Part shown: positions 23,327-36,259 of the stretch, piece by piece
Numbering within the stretch: the first letter of the stretch is position 1
Layout of the letters: each line of letters starts with the position of its first letter
From: Cycas panzhihuaensis
Taxonomy: Eukaryota > Cycadophyta
DNA length: 64,000 nt
Direction: 5' to 3'
NCBI GenBank assembly: GCA_023213395.1
Contig: CM041465.1
Span: 96,231,741-96,295,740 of the forward strand
Program-made: the position numbers and the translations under genes
Notes under the pieces: generated by a model
What the model saw: the letters and a program-made list of their open reading frames with translations, nothing else
What the model was told of the DNA's origin: nothing
The model's database searches: none

Positions 23327-23698
23327 ATTCCACATGTATATGAATTCCTTTGAATCAAGATTCCAACACATTTAGAACCATCCAATTCTAACTTCAAGTG
23401 AGTGAGATATCACCAAAATAGTAAAAGGTTATTCTAGAGCAATTTTTCATTATTTTTATAAGTTTAATCATAAAATCTTAAAATATTACCTTAAATAATT
23501 TTTAAGTATAAATCCTATTTTTATAAATGGATAAATCCTTTAAATAGTTTTAAATTTGTAGGTAGAAAGCAAAAATTGGCCAAGTATTAAGAAAGTTATG
23601 GTTACTTTAATAAAGTATAGATTTTAAAGGTTTTGTCTTCTACTTTTGTACGAGCCCTTTTCTTATGTCATTTCTTCTTACTAACTCCTTTCACATAA
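23327..23698 (-). repeat. Putative G1 3' LTR, part left of the LINE
   Basis: This AT-rich segment lies between the end of the Tat array and the LINE insertion. The LINE target duplication joins it directly to 30032-31188, so both belong to the same pre-insertion DNA. By position that DNA is the 3' LTR of the minus-strand Tekay-type element G1. The far end of this LTR was not identified; the Tat array may have inserted into it as well. Confidence 0.4.
23683..23698. repeat. LINE target-site duplication, left copy
   Basis: The 16 bases AACTCCTTTCACATAA recur without mismatch at 30016-30031. They bracket the LINE exactly: the poly(A) tail (T run on this strand) begins two bases inside the left copy. 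Confidence 0.95.
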
Positions 23699-23959
23699 CC
23701 TTTTTTTTTTTTTTTTTTTGATATGATGTAAATAAATATAGGGATTAGGAGGGGGCCCCAACCCCTATACAAAATCTACCAAGATGGCTACTTAAATCGG
23801 TTGTGATAAGCCCACGACCTAACTTTTGCACAAACCAGACATTTATAAGAAATTGACTCTACGAACACCCCAAGTCCTTACAAACCATACCCATTATCTC
23901 TTTAGGTGAGTCATTATTCCAATTCTCATTCCTTTTGTGCTAAACTCCCCAAATAGCTA

Positions 23960-24335
23960 GATTGTCAGACGTCCTATTCCCTTCTTGGTATGTGTGGATA
24001 ACCTAGACTTGTTCTATCCTATGGAGCATCTCCCTGACATCCTCAATCATGGTGTAGTGCATCCAATATATCTCTACTTCCCCCTTTATGAACTTAATCA
24101 TGTTTAGGGAGTCCCCTTCCACTATTACTTTTGAACCTCCAGCTCTCGTAACCATGTCTACCACTCTATGCATGGCTCTCAGCTCTACCTCATGATTGGT
24201 CTGTATACCATAGTACTTAGCAAAGGCCCATAGGGCCTTTCCTCTCCCACCCCTATAGACACCTTCTCCCCCAACCTCTCTAGGGTTTCCTTTTAATGCA
24301 CCATCAAAATTTATCTTTAACCAATCCTGCAGAGG
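23960..24335 (-). pseudogene. RNase H domain at the C-terminus of LINE ORF2
   Basis: The minus strand reads DWLKINFDGALKGNPREVGG, then HEVELRAMHRVVDMV, VEGDSLNMIKFIKGE and HTYQEGNRTSDNLA. The four acidic catalytic positions (Asp, Glu, Asp, Asp) are all present. The order and the late His-x-N-x-D block match the archaea-like RNase H that plant L1 elements are known to have acquired. One in-frame stop lies at about 24011. The domain is in the expected place, after the zinc-binding region of ORF2. Confidence 0.85.
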
Positions 24336-24339
24336 TGAG

Positions 24340-27300
24340 TTCCAACCCCCTGTCTAACCTCCTTCAGCTTGGGCATAATATCTCCAAAGCCCCACCTGGC
24401 TAGAATCCTCCTATCATCATAGGTAATGGCATATTCTTCTTTCACCCTAGAGATTTCTTTCAGGGACACCTCAATGATCCCAAACAAGCTAGACTCAAAT
24501 ATTCTCTTATCCTAAAAGATGTGCCCATTCCTTTCTTTCCATAAATTCCAAACTAGAGTGGGGAGGGATTTTATCCACAAGGACTGAAGCGTTTTGCATT
24601 TAAAAGGGCAAACCCAAGGCACAGTCAGGTCCTTGACCATCTCAAGGATAGCCCAGGAGACTTCAAATGAACCCCAAAGCTTAGCCCACACCTCGCTTGC
24701 ATAGGAACAGTGTAAAAATATATGATCCAAGGACTCTTCATTCTTGAAGTAGAAAACACATCTACTTAGCAGCTGGAATCCCCTCTTCCTAAGATTATTC
24801 AATGTAAGAATCTTATTCTTGAGACAAAGCCACCAAAAAATAGTGATCTTAGGGATACGCCCAGCTTCCACACACTCCCCAATAGCTTATGTTCTGCAAT
24901 ACCTTTTTCCTTGAGTAGCGAGAGGTACCTGGATTTAACTGTATATCTCCCTAAGGGGGGCCCTAGCCAAACCAAGGTATCTTCTCTTAGAAATCTAGGA
25001 ATGTATATGCTATCTAGCTCTTTCCTCAGCTCTGCACCATGTTGCCTATCCCCCATGTCCTAGGAAACTTCTTCAAAGTTTTTCCATTTCTTCTCTCCCC
25101 CACATGAATCCCAATAATCCTTAACCTTTTTACCATACCTACTCTGGCACGTGGTTTGCAGGGGAGCAAGCATAGGCCATCTATTCAGTTTCCTGTTACC
25201 ATGCTAGGAATCCTCCCAGAAATCTATCACTTTACCATCCCCCAAGCTCCATTGGGCCCTAGTCATTAACATTTTTCTCATTGATACTAAGCTTCTCTAT
25301 ATGGCTGACCCTTAGGACCCATGTGTATTATCCTTTAGGAATTGCTTACCCCTGAGATATTTATGGGCAATAAGCTTGCACCAGGCCTTCTCCTCCATGA
25401 TGGTAAGGCTTCAAACAAGTTTAGTAATTAGAGCACTATTAAAACTCATTATATCCTTAATATTTAAGCCTCCCGCCCATTTAGAGAGGCACACTTTGTC
25501 CCAAGATACTAGATGGACTCTCTCCTTGTCCTCTGACCCTGACCACAGAAATTTTTGTTGGATAGATTCAAGAGCTCCCTTAACCCTCCTAAGACACCTA
25601 AATAAAGACATCATATATGTCAAGATACTCTGAAATAAAGAAACTAGAATTTGTAATTTCCCAGCCTGGCTCAGCAAAGCCCCTTTCTAGCCAGCTAGCT
25701 TCCTTTACACCCTATTGATGATCAGGTTCAAAAGGTTCTTCTCTATTCTACCTAAAAAAAGGGGCATTCCCAAATATAGAGTAGGTAGCTCCTTAGATGA
25801 CATCTCCAAAATCCTGCAGATAACTCTCTCCATCCTTTCCGTGGTGTTCAAGAAAAAGATGTTATTTTTCCCTAGGTTTATTTTCTGGTTCATTGCTATT
25901 TTAAATCTTTCCAGCTGAGCCTTTATTTCCTTGGCTTCTTTTATTATGGCCATCCCAAGCAGGATATTGTCATCTACAAAATGGTAATGCACAATATTAT
26001 CTACACCCGACATGGGCCTAAGACCCACAATCTTCTTGGAGACCCTAGCTTCCTCCATAGACCTACCTAAGATCTCTGCCATTATAATAAACAAGTAGGG
26101 AGCCAATGGATCCCCTTGTCTTAGGCCTCTGTAGCTTAAAAAAAAGGCAGAGGAGGATTGATTTATAATCACAGAAAATCTGGGCCTTAATATACAACTC
26201 TCGATCTAGGTTCTGTAATGATTCCCAAACCCAAATACACTAATACAATCCAATAAACAATCCCATAATGCCCTGTCATAGGCTTTTGAGAGGTTAATCT
26301 TGACAACCATTCTGGGATCCTTCCTCTAGGAGATTGAATAGATCATTTCATGAACCACGATGATGCCATCTAGAATTTGTCTTCCCTTCACAAACCCATC
26401 TTGGTTTGGGCTTATAATCAAGGGGAGATATTCTTTGAGTCTGTTCGCCAAGACTTTGGCTAGAATTTTGTATTTTACATTACATAGGTTGATGGGCCTG
26501 AATTCTTCCATCCTCTTGGCATTACCTTTCTTCAGGATTAGAACTAGGAACGTTACTTGCCATTTACCATGGATTTTACCATTCACATGAAATTCCTTTA
26601 CAACTTATAAAAGGTCATCCTTTATTATCTCCCAATACTCCTGATAAAAGCCCAGAGGAAAGCCATCGGGTCTAGGAGCTTTCTCCCTTCTCATCCCAAA
26701 AACAACTTTCCTCACCTCTTCTTGAGAGAAAGGGGCCTCCAGAGCTTTGTTTGTGGCTTCATTTACCTTTATTGGTATAGCCTTAAGATCCTCCATTCTA
26801 ATTACCTCATCTGTACATCATGGCTCCTTATATAGTTCCAAGAAGTAATCCACTGCTGTATCTTTGATACTTTATGGATCAGTAATTTCCTCCCCCTACT
26901 CATTTATTAAAGCTTTGATATGATTACAAGCTCTATGTTTAACCATTGTCATATGAAAAAATTTTATGTTTCTATCCCCCTTGGCCAACCATAAGGCCCT
27001 AAACTTCTATTTCCAGAAGATTTCCTCCTTAGTTAGAACATCATCTAGAATAAACAGAAGGCCTCTTTCATCCTAGTCTAGATTGAGGGTGTGGCCTTGC
27101 CCCTATATTTTTCCTTCTAGGGCATTTAACTCCTCCAAAATATGAGCCTTCCTAGCAAAAATATCACTATAGGAGTTTTTGTTCCAAGCTTTGATCTAAC
27201 GTTTTATCCAGTTTAATTTTTATGAGAATCTCCACATCACACATCGAAACACTAGAATCTTCCACCACTTATTTATCAATCCATAGAGGCTAGGATCTCT

Positions 27301-28056
27301 TATCCACATAAGTTTGGATTGGAAAGGAGAATTTACTCAACCTCTATTTTCATCAGATCCTAGCACCAATGGGGTGTGATCAAATATTGTCTTATGCAGG
27401 GCTTCCAAACTGATGTTGTTGTGTTGGCTAGCCTAATCATAATTGACTATGACTCTATCTAGCTTAACCTGGATGTGGTGAGGGCCTAATCTTTTGTTAG
27501 ACCAAGTGAACTTGTGGCCATGTAAAGGGATATCCATTAGCCCACCCTTCTTCATAAAGTCCCACAAGTCTTCCATGCTTTTTGTCCATTCAATTTCCCC
27601 TCCTTTCTTCTCTTCAGGAGAAAGAGCCATATTAAAGTCCCTTGCTATTATCCATGGATTAGACCAGTTCTCATGGGCCTCCAAAAGCCTACACCAGAGA
27701 CACTTCCTTCCTTCTTGCGTAAGGGGAGCATACACATTGGTAACCAGCCATTTACGGTTGGAGTTCTTACTTATCATGCAACTAGATATAAAATGCTCCT
27801 CAATAGTAAAGATCTCACCTGACCAAGACCTACGGTTCCACATGGTGGCTATCCCCCCAGATCCTCTAATCCCATCTAGGGTAATCCAATCAGCCCCTTT
27901 CCAAATCGTGTTCTTAACATTCCCTTTGTTTTCAGCTACCAGTTTCATCTCTTGAATCAACGAGATGTCCAGTTTCACCCGTCCCCTTAAATCTTTGATC
28001 ATTCTATATTTTAATAGGGCATTTATACCCTGTATGTTCTAGGAGGCCAACTTCAT
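24340..28056 (-). pseudogene. LINE ORF2: endonuclease, reverse transcriptase, zinc domain
   Basis: ORF2 nicks target DNA and copies the RNA there. The ATG at 28056 (MKLAS, followed by a TGG-to-TAG stop) lies 25 bases after the ORF1 stop. The endonuclease domain is best seen at 27433-28002: Glu in LIQEMK, Asn in a DFN triplet (ARDFNM), and LDRV near its end. RT spans about 26796-25411, with FRPINLCNVKYKILAKVLANR, GFVKGRQILDG, GLRQGDPLAPYLFII and the catalytic HYHFVDDNILLG. The zf-RVT region (24512-24871) has FYFKNEESLDHIFLHCSYA. A frameshift near 24870 and about ten stops are visible. The 26800-27430 part is the most eroded. RNase H follows at 24335. Confidence 0.9.
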
Positions 28057-28081
28057 GATTGCAGCCCCCCTTTTAGGTCCC

Positions 28082-29383
28082 TTATTTCTTGCTTCTGGTC
28101 TTGGGTCCCAAAATTGGGGCCTTATCCTTTAGGGTGTGTTGTGTCCCCTCATCAATCTGGATCATTGCCTCCCTCTCCTGCATAGCTTTTGTTGATGGTC
28201 TACTAGGCCTCTTCTCACTGCCAAAATCCGGACCCATAGCTACTACTGGATCCTCATCCTTGGGCCCAAGATTTCTAGCCCTCCATACCTTCTCTACCTT
28301 CTTCTTTACAGTAGTAGTCCCTTTATTCGTATCACCCCCATGGTGCATAACTGCAATTTGGAGCTGGATTGGATTTAGAGGAGTCCTTGTTTCATCCTCC
28401 CCATCTTCTAAGAGGGAATTTTCTTCATCCATATTGAAGCTCAGCCCTCCTTTGATTTGGGATGTGCCTTTCCCTTCCCCTTGCCCTGCCTTTGGAGGCT
28501 CTAACTCATGTCCTTTATTGTTTTGTGATTCAATAGGCCTTACCAGTTCTACGGGGCTATCCGGCTCCCTGTGACCTTCATCTACCTTGCCCTCCTCTTC
28601 AGGAGGGTTAGATCGACTTGGCTTTGGGATCCTAGGGCAACTACATGGGAAATGTCCCAAGCATTTACATTTTAAACACTTCACATTTTCTATCTCCTAT
28701 AATAATCTTTATTCTTTGCTCTAACAACATCCATCTATAGTCACCTGATCAGGGAGATGTTTGTCTATTCTAGCTAAGTCACAGAACTTGGCATTCACTA
28801 ATCTACTCCTATTCTTCGTCACAGAGTCCACTGTTAGAAGGGGCCCAATAATCTTTATTATCCCTTTTAAAACATCAATATCCCATGCTTGGAGGGGGAG
28901 GCCTAGGAGCTGAACCCATAAGGGGATTTGTTTTATGGACCCCTCCGCCAGATCAAAGTCTGGATGCCATTTCTCCAACAAAAGTGCCTTCCTCCCCATC
29001 ATCCAAGGGGATTTTAGAAGAATATTAACCATATCCTTATGGCAGGTAAACTTGAAAAGGATGCAACCCTTGGGGAGTGCGATGACCTCAACTTGGCCTT
29101 TCAGCTTCCATCTCTCATTAACCCATCTCCTAATGGGATCAACTCATGGCCTAGGGCCTGAAAAATGCCCAACAAGGCTATTTTCCTAATAATTTTCCAG
29201 CTTATCTTATAGCTTCTTAGGAACTAAAATTTTGAACTTATCATTTTCTAAAATAGGGTTTATCTCAAATGTTTCATCTTTAGGGTTGCTTAGAGTTTCT
29301 AGGTATGACTTTCTACTAAGAAAATAGGTCTGGTGAGTATGAACAATGTGAGGTTTAGATGGTTCCATCATAGGTTCCTCCAT
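28082..29383 (-). pseudogene. LINE ORF1: DUF4283-like RNA-binding protein with zinc knuckle
   Basis: ORF1 of plant L1 elements binds the element RNA. The ATG at 29383 starts MEEPMMEPSKPHIVHTHQTY. A DUF4283-type domain follows (WKLKGQVEVIALPKGCILFK, IPLWVQLLGLPLQAWD), then a knuckle CLKCKCLGHFPCSCP at about 28630-28680. The C-terminal half, 28082-28600, is open and charged, ending TRSKK. There are stops near 29205, 29188, 29139 and 28720. The length, about 433 codons, is normal for the family. Confidence 0.85.
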
Positions 29384-30015
29384 AATTTAAATATATTCAT
29401 TTGAGATAATAGATATCATCGGATTGGCCACTGTTGGAACCGCTAACCTACACCTTTCCAAGCCAGATGTTTAATTTCTTTAGCTCCTGTACCCAGATCC
29501 TCAACTCACTTATCTGTAGATTTGATAAGCCTTAGCATGGTACCTTCCCTGGAAGCATAGAGCACCCTATATACCCAACTCTCGTCATCCAAAATGTGTT
29601 CCTTCCAACCGACAAAGCTAGGGGAAAGATGTATTGTATTCTCTTATTCTGGATCTTTGAAACGGAGTCATCAATGTGTAGATCTAGGGGCCGATGGCTC
29701 TTAGGTAGAGGGCCCTGCCAATTCCCCAATGATTCTAAGCGAGGGGGCTGTTGCTTCAGCAGTCTGGGTTCATCTGAGAGACAACAATAGGTCTCTACAC
29801 TGGCCACTAAATGGCATTAGATGCCATAAAGACTCAAGTATGTCTTATAGACAAGAAACTCTAGGCGTCTTAGCACCCATCTCGATCTAGAGGATGCTAG
29901 ATCCATCCCCAGAGCTGCCCCTATCTACATGTTATTCGTCATTTGCCTGGTAACCCTAGACTCAGTATCCTTTCACCTCACAGCTGTTCATTCGTTGTTC
30001 ACATGTTATTAAGTC
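29384..30015 (-). other. LINE 5' untranslated region
   Basis: About 630 bases between the 5' end of the element (at the target duplication) and the ORF1 start. It is GC-richer than the flanks. An open frame at 29532-29807 shows no recognisable domain. L1 elements usually keep an internal promoter here; I see no specific motif to point to. Confidence 0.6.
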
Positions 30016-30031
30016 AACTCCTTTCACATAA
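30016..30031. repeat. LINE target-site duplication, right copy
   Basis: Perfect second copy of the 16-base sequence at 23683-23698. It marks the 5' end of the minus-strand LINE. Confidence 0.95.
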
Positions 30032-31188
30032 GTTATTCCTCAAATTACCTTTCTAATTAGGATTCCTTCATGTAAATATTTTTCATATAAGGCCTTTATT
30101 GTATCTATCTTTCCTACATTAGGCTTTCTTGCATCTATGATAATATTGTAATATTTTCATAAAAATATGGTTTTTAAGCTCACTTTTAAACAATTATAAT
30201 TTTCATGTCTGATGTCTGATTTAGGAGTTCCACATGTATTTGAAATATCTTAATATTATCTTAATCATAGAATAGTTATTCAAGGCTAAAAGGTAATTTA
30301 TTATAATTATTAGTCCCATCAAACTCATCAATTTAGTGAGTTATTCCAATTTTGCAAGTGCCATAACTTTTTCATGTGATATCTATTTTATGACTTTTAC
30401 CACTCATTAGAAATATATTAATTCCCTCTTTGATGTAGAGTAAAACGTTAAATCCATTTATAGGGTACGTAGTAGATAATTATTGTATATTAGAGCCTTA
30501 AAGTTTGATTTTACCCTTAACTATTTGGAAGTCATTTTTTGTAATTTTAGTATCATTTCCATCCAATATTTATTTCCATAAATATACTATTTAATAAAAA
30601 TCTCAAGCTCTAATCTCTCACTTGGTGATATTTCTTCTCGTAAATCATGCCCTTAAACTGAATTTACAACCACTTGAAAATGCTTCTTTATGGATTCTAG
30701 AATCATACCTATTACTACCCAAACTATAACTACCCCTTTACACTTCCTTCATTTATATTATTTGATCCCCTTGTATTTGGAAGTAATCTAATTGGATTTT
30801 CTATTGATACAATACATAATAAAATAAATGTTACAAAATGTTAGCACAAAAATCCAACACGTTGCCATCAAATCATAAATTAGACTACCTACCTATTCTA
30901 AGAACAAAAAATAGTGTATCCTAATAGCTAGTGGAGTATGAATCAAATATCCACCTCATAAGGATGAATAAGTAAATGAAATTGATGCACCCTTATACTT
31001 AGTGGAGTATAAAATAACTTCCATCTTATATAGGGTGAACAATAAACAAAATAAAATAAAGTACATTAATACAAACTATGAAGAAGATGAAGATAACAGG
31101 AAAAGATAAAGAAGATTGTTGATAATGTATGATGAGAAAGTAAAAGTATATAACTAAACATTGATCACCCCAAGGTTGGGTCCCTACA
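30032..31188 (-). repeat. Putative G1 3' LTR, part right of the LINE
   Basis: On the minus strand a polypurine tract AGGGGATGGAAA (31200-31189) is followed by TGTAGGGACCC, a start typical of Tekay/del-type LTRs, at 31188. The 3' end of the G1 reading frame lies just upstream. From here the LTR runs leftwards through the LINE. The DNA is AT-rich and non-coding. The matching 5' LTR is outside the window, so length and end are unverified. Confidence 0.5.
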
Positions 31189-31249
31189 TTTCCATCCCCT
31201 TAAAGAAAACATCATCCTGATGCAATTTACCTTGCTATAAATAATTCTA

Positions 31250-31755
31250 AGTATGATTACATCATCTCTTCATCTAACTCACAGGTAGCCTCTTCTAATG
31301 TCAAATATTACCATTAGACTTTTACCTACTTGATGGTCTTGTCTCTTAGCATCTTCTTCTTACTTTCTAAAATTTTAAGTGGCTTTTCTTCAAACTCAAA
31401 GCATGGTCCTTCTATTAGGTTATTCCAATATAATATATGCTTTGAATCTAGCACATACTTTTTAAGCAAAGAAATATAGAATACATTATATACTTACATA
31501 TTTGATAGGAGTGCAAGTCTATAAGCAATTAAGCCTACCCTATCTAATATCTTAGAAAGGGCCAGAATACCTTAAATTAAGCTTTTTGTAGGCCCCTAAA
31601 CTTAAGGGAATTATGTTTGGGCTTCTTTAGTTTTTTACTTCAGGTCTACATAGTTTTTATATCTATCTTGTGTTATTTTTAGTTGTTTTATAATGTTAAT
31701 TACTTATCTCTCTATTTCTTATAACATATCTAAGCCTAAAATATGTCTATCTTCC
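31250..31755 (-). pseudogene. G1 integrase C-terminus and chromodomain-like tail
   Basis: The minus strand gives GERHILGLDML-like sequence, DRYKNYVDLK, ILDRVGLIAYRLAL and then YILYWNNLIEGP-type text. It closes with ILESKKKMLRDKTIK and EEATCELDEEM. This is the C-terminal integrase region and the chromodomain-like tail of Tekay/del chromoviruses. The rest of the same integrase lies at 62043 and beyond, 30 kb away. The C1 element separates the two parts, and the reading frame resumes across one copy of its 5-bp target duplication. Several stops (TGG or CAA changes) are present. Confidence 0.75.
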
Positions 31756-32089
31756 TGTGAGTTATTAAATATTAAATCTAACATAAATGAAGATATAATT
31801 TTATAGGATTTACTATCAATTAAATATTAAAATTACATTCACATTAATGATACAATCTTAAAGTAAAATTATCTCTCATTAAATTTTAATTATGCATTGT
31901 ATATACATAAATACAAGTTTTAAAAAAAATTAATCCCTAACTAAGTGATATGTAATGTAAGAGTTGTAGCTTCCAATGACCCATAACTCATAAAATAATT
32001 AAATAATCATAAAGTCCAATATTTTTTAAAACTTTGAGGGGAGGCTCATAACCTAAGTCATGAACCATGAATAAATATTAATATCGACA
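31756..32089 (-). repeat. C1 3' LTR
   Basis: 334 bases. On the minus strand it begins TGTCGATATTAAT right after the tract AATGGGGAG and ends ACTCACA, so the TG...CA termini are intact. It matches 61702-62037 along its whole length with about 18% differences. Confidence 0.85.
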
Positions 32090-32099
32090 CTCCCCATTA

Positions 32100-33950
32100 A
32101 TATTTATTTCATTTTTTCTAATACTTAAACCATCCTAGAATGTCTAAAATCTTTCACATGCTAGTAATTTGGTGAAGATATCAACTAATTATTCTTCTAT
32201 TGGCCTATATACCATCTCTATCATATTTTTTTTAATCAATTCTTAAATGTGGTGATGGTACACCTTAATGTATTTAGTACAAGTATGGTATATAGAATTT
32301 TTCACAATCTTTAAGGTGCTCTTATTGTCATAATATAAGATAGTTGGTTCTAATTATGGTAGTCCCATATCCTCCAAAATAGATCATGCTTAGAAACTGC
32401 TATAACTACAACCTTGTATTCTACTTTGATCAAGGATAAGTAATAATTAATTACTTTTTACTGCTCTATATAATAATAGTTGATCCTAAACTAAAATGAT
32501 ATCTAGAAGTTAACCTTTTACTATCTACACATTTATTCTAATCAAAATTTATAAATCTTATCAACTTAAAGTTATCATTATAATGGAATTTGAGTCCATA
32601 TTAAATTAACTCTTTAAAGTTTGAGGATTTCTTTTATAACTTTCTAAAGACTATATTTTGGCACTATTATAAATTTGGATACCATTTTAACTATAAAAGA
32701 TATATCAAGTCTAGTAGTAATCAGGTATATTAGACTTCCTAACAATTGCCAGTATAATTCCAACTCTACAATTTTTAGTTGTTAATTAGGAATCTACATT
32801 TATGGGGGTAGGTGTAGGTTTACAATCATCTATTCTAAATTTCTTTAGAATTTCCTAGGTGTACTTTACATATGAGATGAAGATATATTTAAATCTTTAC
32901 CATACTTCCATATAAGGAAGTGGTATAGAGTTCCAAGATCTATCATCTTAAAGAAACTTATTTTAAGTTTGATATCAATGTGATATCATTATCTATGATT
33001 AGTAGATTATCAATATATAATACCACAAACATGATATTATCATTTTCTTCTTTATGTATAGATTTAGGTTAGTTAGAGATCTTTCAAATCTATTATTGAG
33101 AAAGTATTGATAATTTTTTTTATACTTAGCTCTAAGAGACTATTTTAGGATGTACAAGGTCTTTCTAGATCAATATACTAAGTGCTCTTAACCTTTTTTA
33201 GTAGAGTTAAGTGGTTGTTCCATATAGACTTCTTTGTTTAAATCACCATTTAAAAATATACTTTTCACATGTATCTAATATAGTTGTTACTTGAATTATG
33301 TAACTATTGCCATAATTATTTGAATGATATTTATCTTTGCAATAAGAGTGAATGATTCTTGGTTGTCAATCCTTTTTAGATGGTTGAAGCCTTACATTAC
33401 TAGTTAAGTTTTATAATTATTTATAAATCCATCTAATTTAAAATTTTTTCTATATATCCATCTACATCCAATTTTATTCTTGCTAATAAGTAATTCGATT
33501 AACTCCCATGTGTGGTTCTTCCTAATAACTTGGATTTACAATTCCATAGCTTCATTATACTTTTTCTTTTTAATTTATTCTTCAATTATAGATGGTTTTC
33601 TTGAATCTAATACTTATGCTATAAGAGTTATGTTCTCTTATTTAGAGGGTCATATTTTCAATTTTTACTTTCCTTTAGAATCAAATAATATTTTTTTACT
33701 TTCCTCCATAGTTTTTGTATACCATTTTAGAAGCTTTTTCTTTGAAGATGAAGGTGTTAAATTAAATAATTTTTTTGGCTTTGGCTTTAGTTCTCTCTTT
33801 AGTATCTTTTTAGATTCAACTTCTAGAAACTAAAAGGATTCTAATTCTACTTCATCACCTATATCAAATAGCTTATTTTCAAGTTGAATAATATCATGTA
33901 AAGTATTGCATTCAAGTAGTTCTTTAACTTGATCTTCAACATTAATTAAA
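32100..33950 (-). pseudogene. C1 reverse transcriptase and RNase H
   Basis: The minus strand near 32130-32290 reads TKYIKVYHHHI, then ELIKKNMIEMVYRPIEE, then LVDIFTKLLACERF, the end of a copia RNase H domain, immediately before the LTR. RT lies upstream; an eroded NAFLNGDL-type region with EVYMEQPL-like text is at about 33230-33270. Many stops and shifts make the RT catalytic pair hard to place. The + strand open frame at 33480-33833 is a shadow. Confidence 0.65.
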
Positions 33951-35300
33951 CCAACACCCTGAGTTTCATCTTCTTAAAAAATAACATCATGAGTTATATA
34001 AACTTTTTAAGTAGATAGCTCATATACTCTATATGCTTTACTTTTTTTAGAGCATCCAGCAAGGATGTACTTTGTGCTTTTGTAATCCAAATTTTTTTAT
34101 TTTTCTTTTACTATATGTATATATGCATTATAACCAAAGGCTCTTAGATGACTTATTATTAGTTTCTTACTTTACCAAATGTCCTCAGAGTCATGTCCTT
34201 CATAATCCTTATAGTACTTCTATTTATTAAATATGTTATTTTGTTCATAGTTTCTACCCATAAGAAATTTGTAACATTCTTATCTTTTATCATTACTTTA
34301 TCTTTCTTGACCAAAGTTTTGATCATCCATTGAATAACTCCATTTTGTTGAGGTGTATAGGCAGTAGCAAATTACCTTTGAATTTTGTGATCCTTACAAA
34401 AGCGGGTAAATTCTTTTGAAGTATATTCTACACCATAATTAATTCATAGGACCTTAATCTTATGTTTACTTTTATTCTCTTCCATCTCCTTAAACTATTT
34501 AAAATAAGTGATGGCTTATGCTTTTTCCCTTTGTAGAAAAATCCAAATTTTCCTTGAAAAGTCATTGATGAAAGTAATAAAATATCTTGCTCCTCTTAGT
34601 AAGATAATAGGTATTGATCCATAACTATCAAAGTAAACTAATCCTTTTTTTTTTCTTTGCTCTCCATGATTTCTTTATCAAAAATAGTTTAGTTGCTTAC
34701 CAAAAATATAGGAATTACATAAATAACTTTTATCATTTATCAAAGGTATACCATACACTTTTTAATTTATACATCAATTGGAGACTAAAGTAGTTTAAAT
34801 GATCTATTATTTTATGCCATAATTTCTATTTAGGTGATACAAAAAGGAATGTTCTCTATATATATAAGTATCCTTATAATTTATATATATTATTCTCTCT
34901 TTGTCTTATGGCTACAACCTTATTCTATTTATCTTAGACCATGTATTGTCCTTAAGCAAATAATATAGTCATGCCTTATTATTCAATTTCACTAACTAAA
35001 CAAGATTTGCCTTTAAATTTGATACATACAAGATATTTTTCAAATATCATTTATCACCATTTAGTAAAGTAAATGGTACTTTTCTAAGTCCAATTAACTC
35101 TAGCTTAATATTGTCCCTAATGGTTACTTTTTGATTTATCTACCATATCTCGTTGAACCATTCTAACCTTCTTGTCATGTGTTTTGATGCATCCAAAGCA
35201 ATGAACCATACATCTAGTATAATAAAACCTATTATATATATGGTAATAAATATTCATGTTGTGATTATATTAGATATCTCTTTAACCAAGTCCATCATAT
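33951..35300 (-). pseudogene. C1 integrase and protease region
   Basis: The clearest part is near 34340-34390, where the minus strand gives AYTPQQNGVIQWMIKTLV, the integrase core segment that contains the last catalytic Glu in intact elements (here Gln, G to C or E to Q change). FLWVETMNKITYLINR follows. Upstream, towards 35200, the sequence is too eroded to place protease with confidence. Confidence 0.55.
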
Positions 35301-36250
35301 GACCACATTATCTAAGTGATTGTTGTTATCATTGCTACTATTTTTGTTATTGGGGTTGATTTTGAGGTTGTTGGAAGTATTATTATCACTACCATACCTA
35401 ATAATCCTTCTTGATGTGACCTAACTCTCTATAATGATAATATTTTAGCATGTATTACATCTTTAATACTCCTAGTTTATCCTTTGAAACTATAATTTTA
35501 GAAGGTATGTTTTTTTTAAGAATATAAGTGTGTTTACATTTAGATTTTGATGCTAGTTCTCTAGAAGATTCATTATGCATGTACTTCAATTTTTTATTAT
35601 GTTATATAAGTAGGGATTCCAAAGATCCAATTGTCAAAGTGATAATTTATCAAATGAAGTCGATGTGGTTATAAAATTCTCACATGGGAGTGGTATACTC
35701 CTTAACACACAAGCTATAATTTTTAAATCAAGAATGATCTCCCTAATTATTAATAATTGATCTTGAATTGATCTAATATCTCTCATGAGATCTATAATAC
35801 TTCCAATAATTTTTAGTGTATACAACTAACTCTATATGTTTATGGCTCTCATGTCTTCCTTGTGTTTAAATAAGTTCACAACTATGCCATATATCTACTT
35901 CAGTTTAGTAGTGTCCCTAATGTTCAAAATGATGCTACCACTAATTGATATGCTAAGATATTTGAATGTTATCCTCACCTTTGATTAATGCTTGATATTA
36001 AAGTTAACTTTTATCTTCAATTTGTTTTAAAAGTCAATGATCTTATTAGCATCATTTTCTATTATAAAATTATTAATAAATTTCTAAAGATTAGACTATA
36101 TAATTTTTAGGATGAGTTAGCTTTTCTATGAGAGTTCTCAGTATGCTTCTTTCAAAAGCCCTTTTAACACAAAATAAAAAGATAAAAATGATTAAAAAAT
36201 AACTAACCAATCATATAAATAAAAAAGAAAGCTATGAATAATGTTAGTCT
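35301..36250 (-). pseudogene. C1 gag
   Basis: The stretch 35634-35825 reads RDIRSIQDQLLIIREIILDL, then VLRSIPLPCENFITT. This is the UBN2/gag-polypeptide region of copia elements, where such proteins have a short L..LP..Y/W..F motif. A degenerate zinc knuckle YYHYRELGHIKKDY lies at about 35420-35465, with both outer cysteines changed to Tyr. The N-terminus is not clear. A region of about 250 bases before it (36250-36500) holds no recognised protein. Confidence 0.6.
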
Positions 36251-36259
36251 ATATGTAGG

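Larger units (their letters stand above)
23699..30015 (-). mobile_element. Near-full-length plant L1-type LINE
   Basis: A 6.3-kb non-LTR retrotransposon on the minus strand. It has a 5' untranslated region (30015-29384), ORF1 with an RNA-binding zinc knuckle, ORF2 with endonuclease, RT, zinc-binding C-terminal domain and RNase H, and a 19-base poly(A) tail (T run 23701-23719). A perfect 16-bp target duplication flanks it, the mark of target-primed reverse transcription. The length suggests a full or nearly full 5' end. Stops in both frames show that it is inactive, but the perfect duplication suggests it is younger than the DNA around it. Confidence 0.95.

Noticed and set aside
27494-27955. 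Long + strand frames opposite the LINE (27494-27955, 28089-28574)
   Set aside because: They are shadows of the endonuclease and ORF1 frames on the minus strand.
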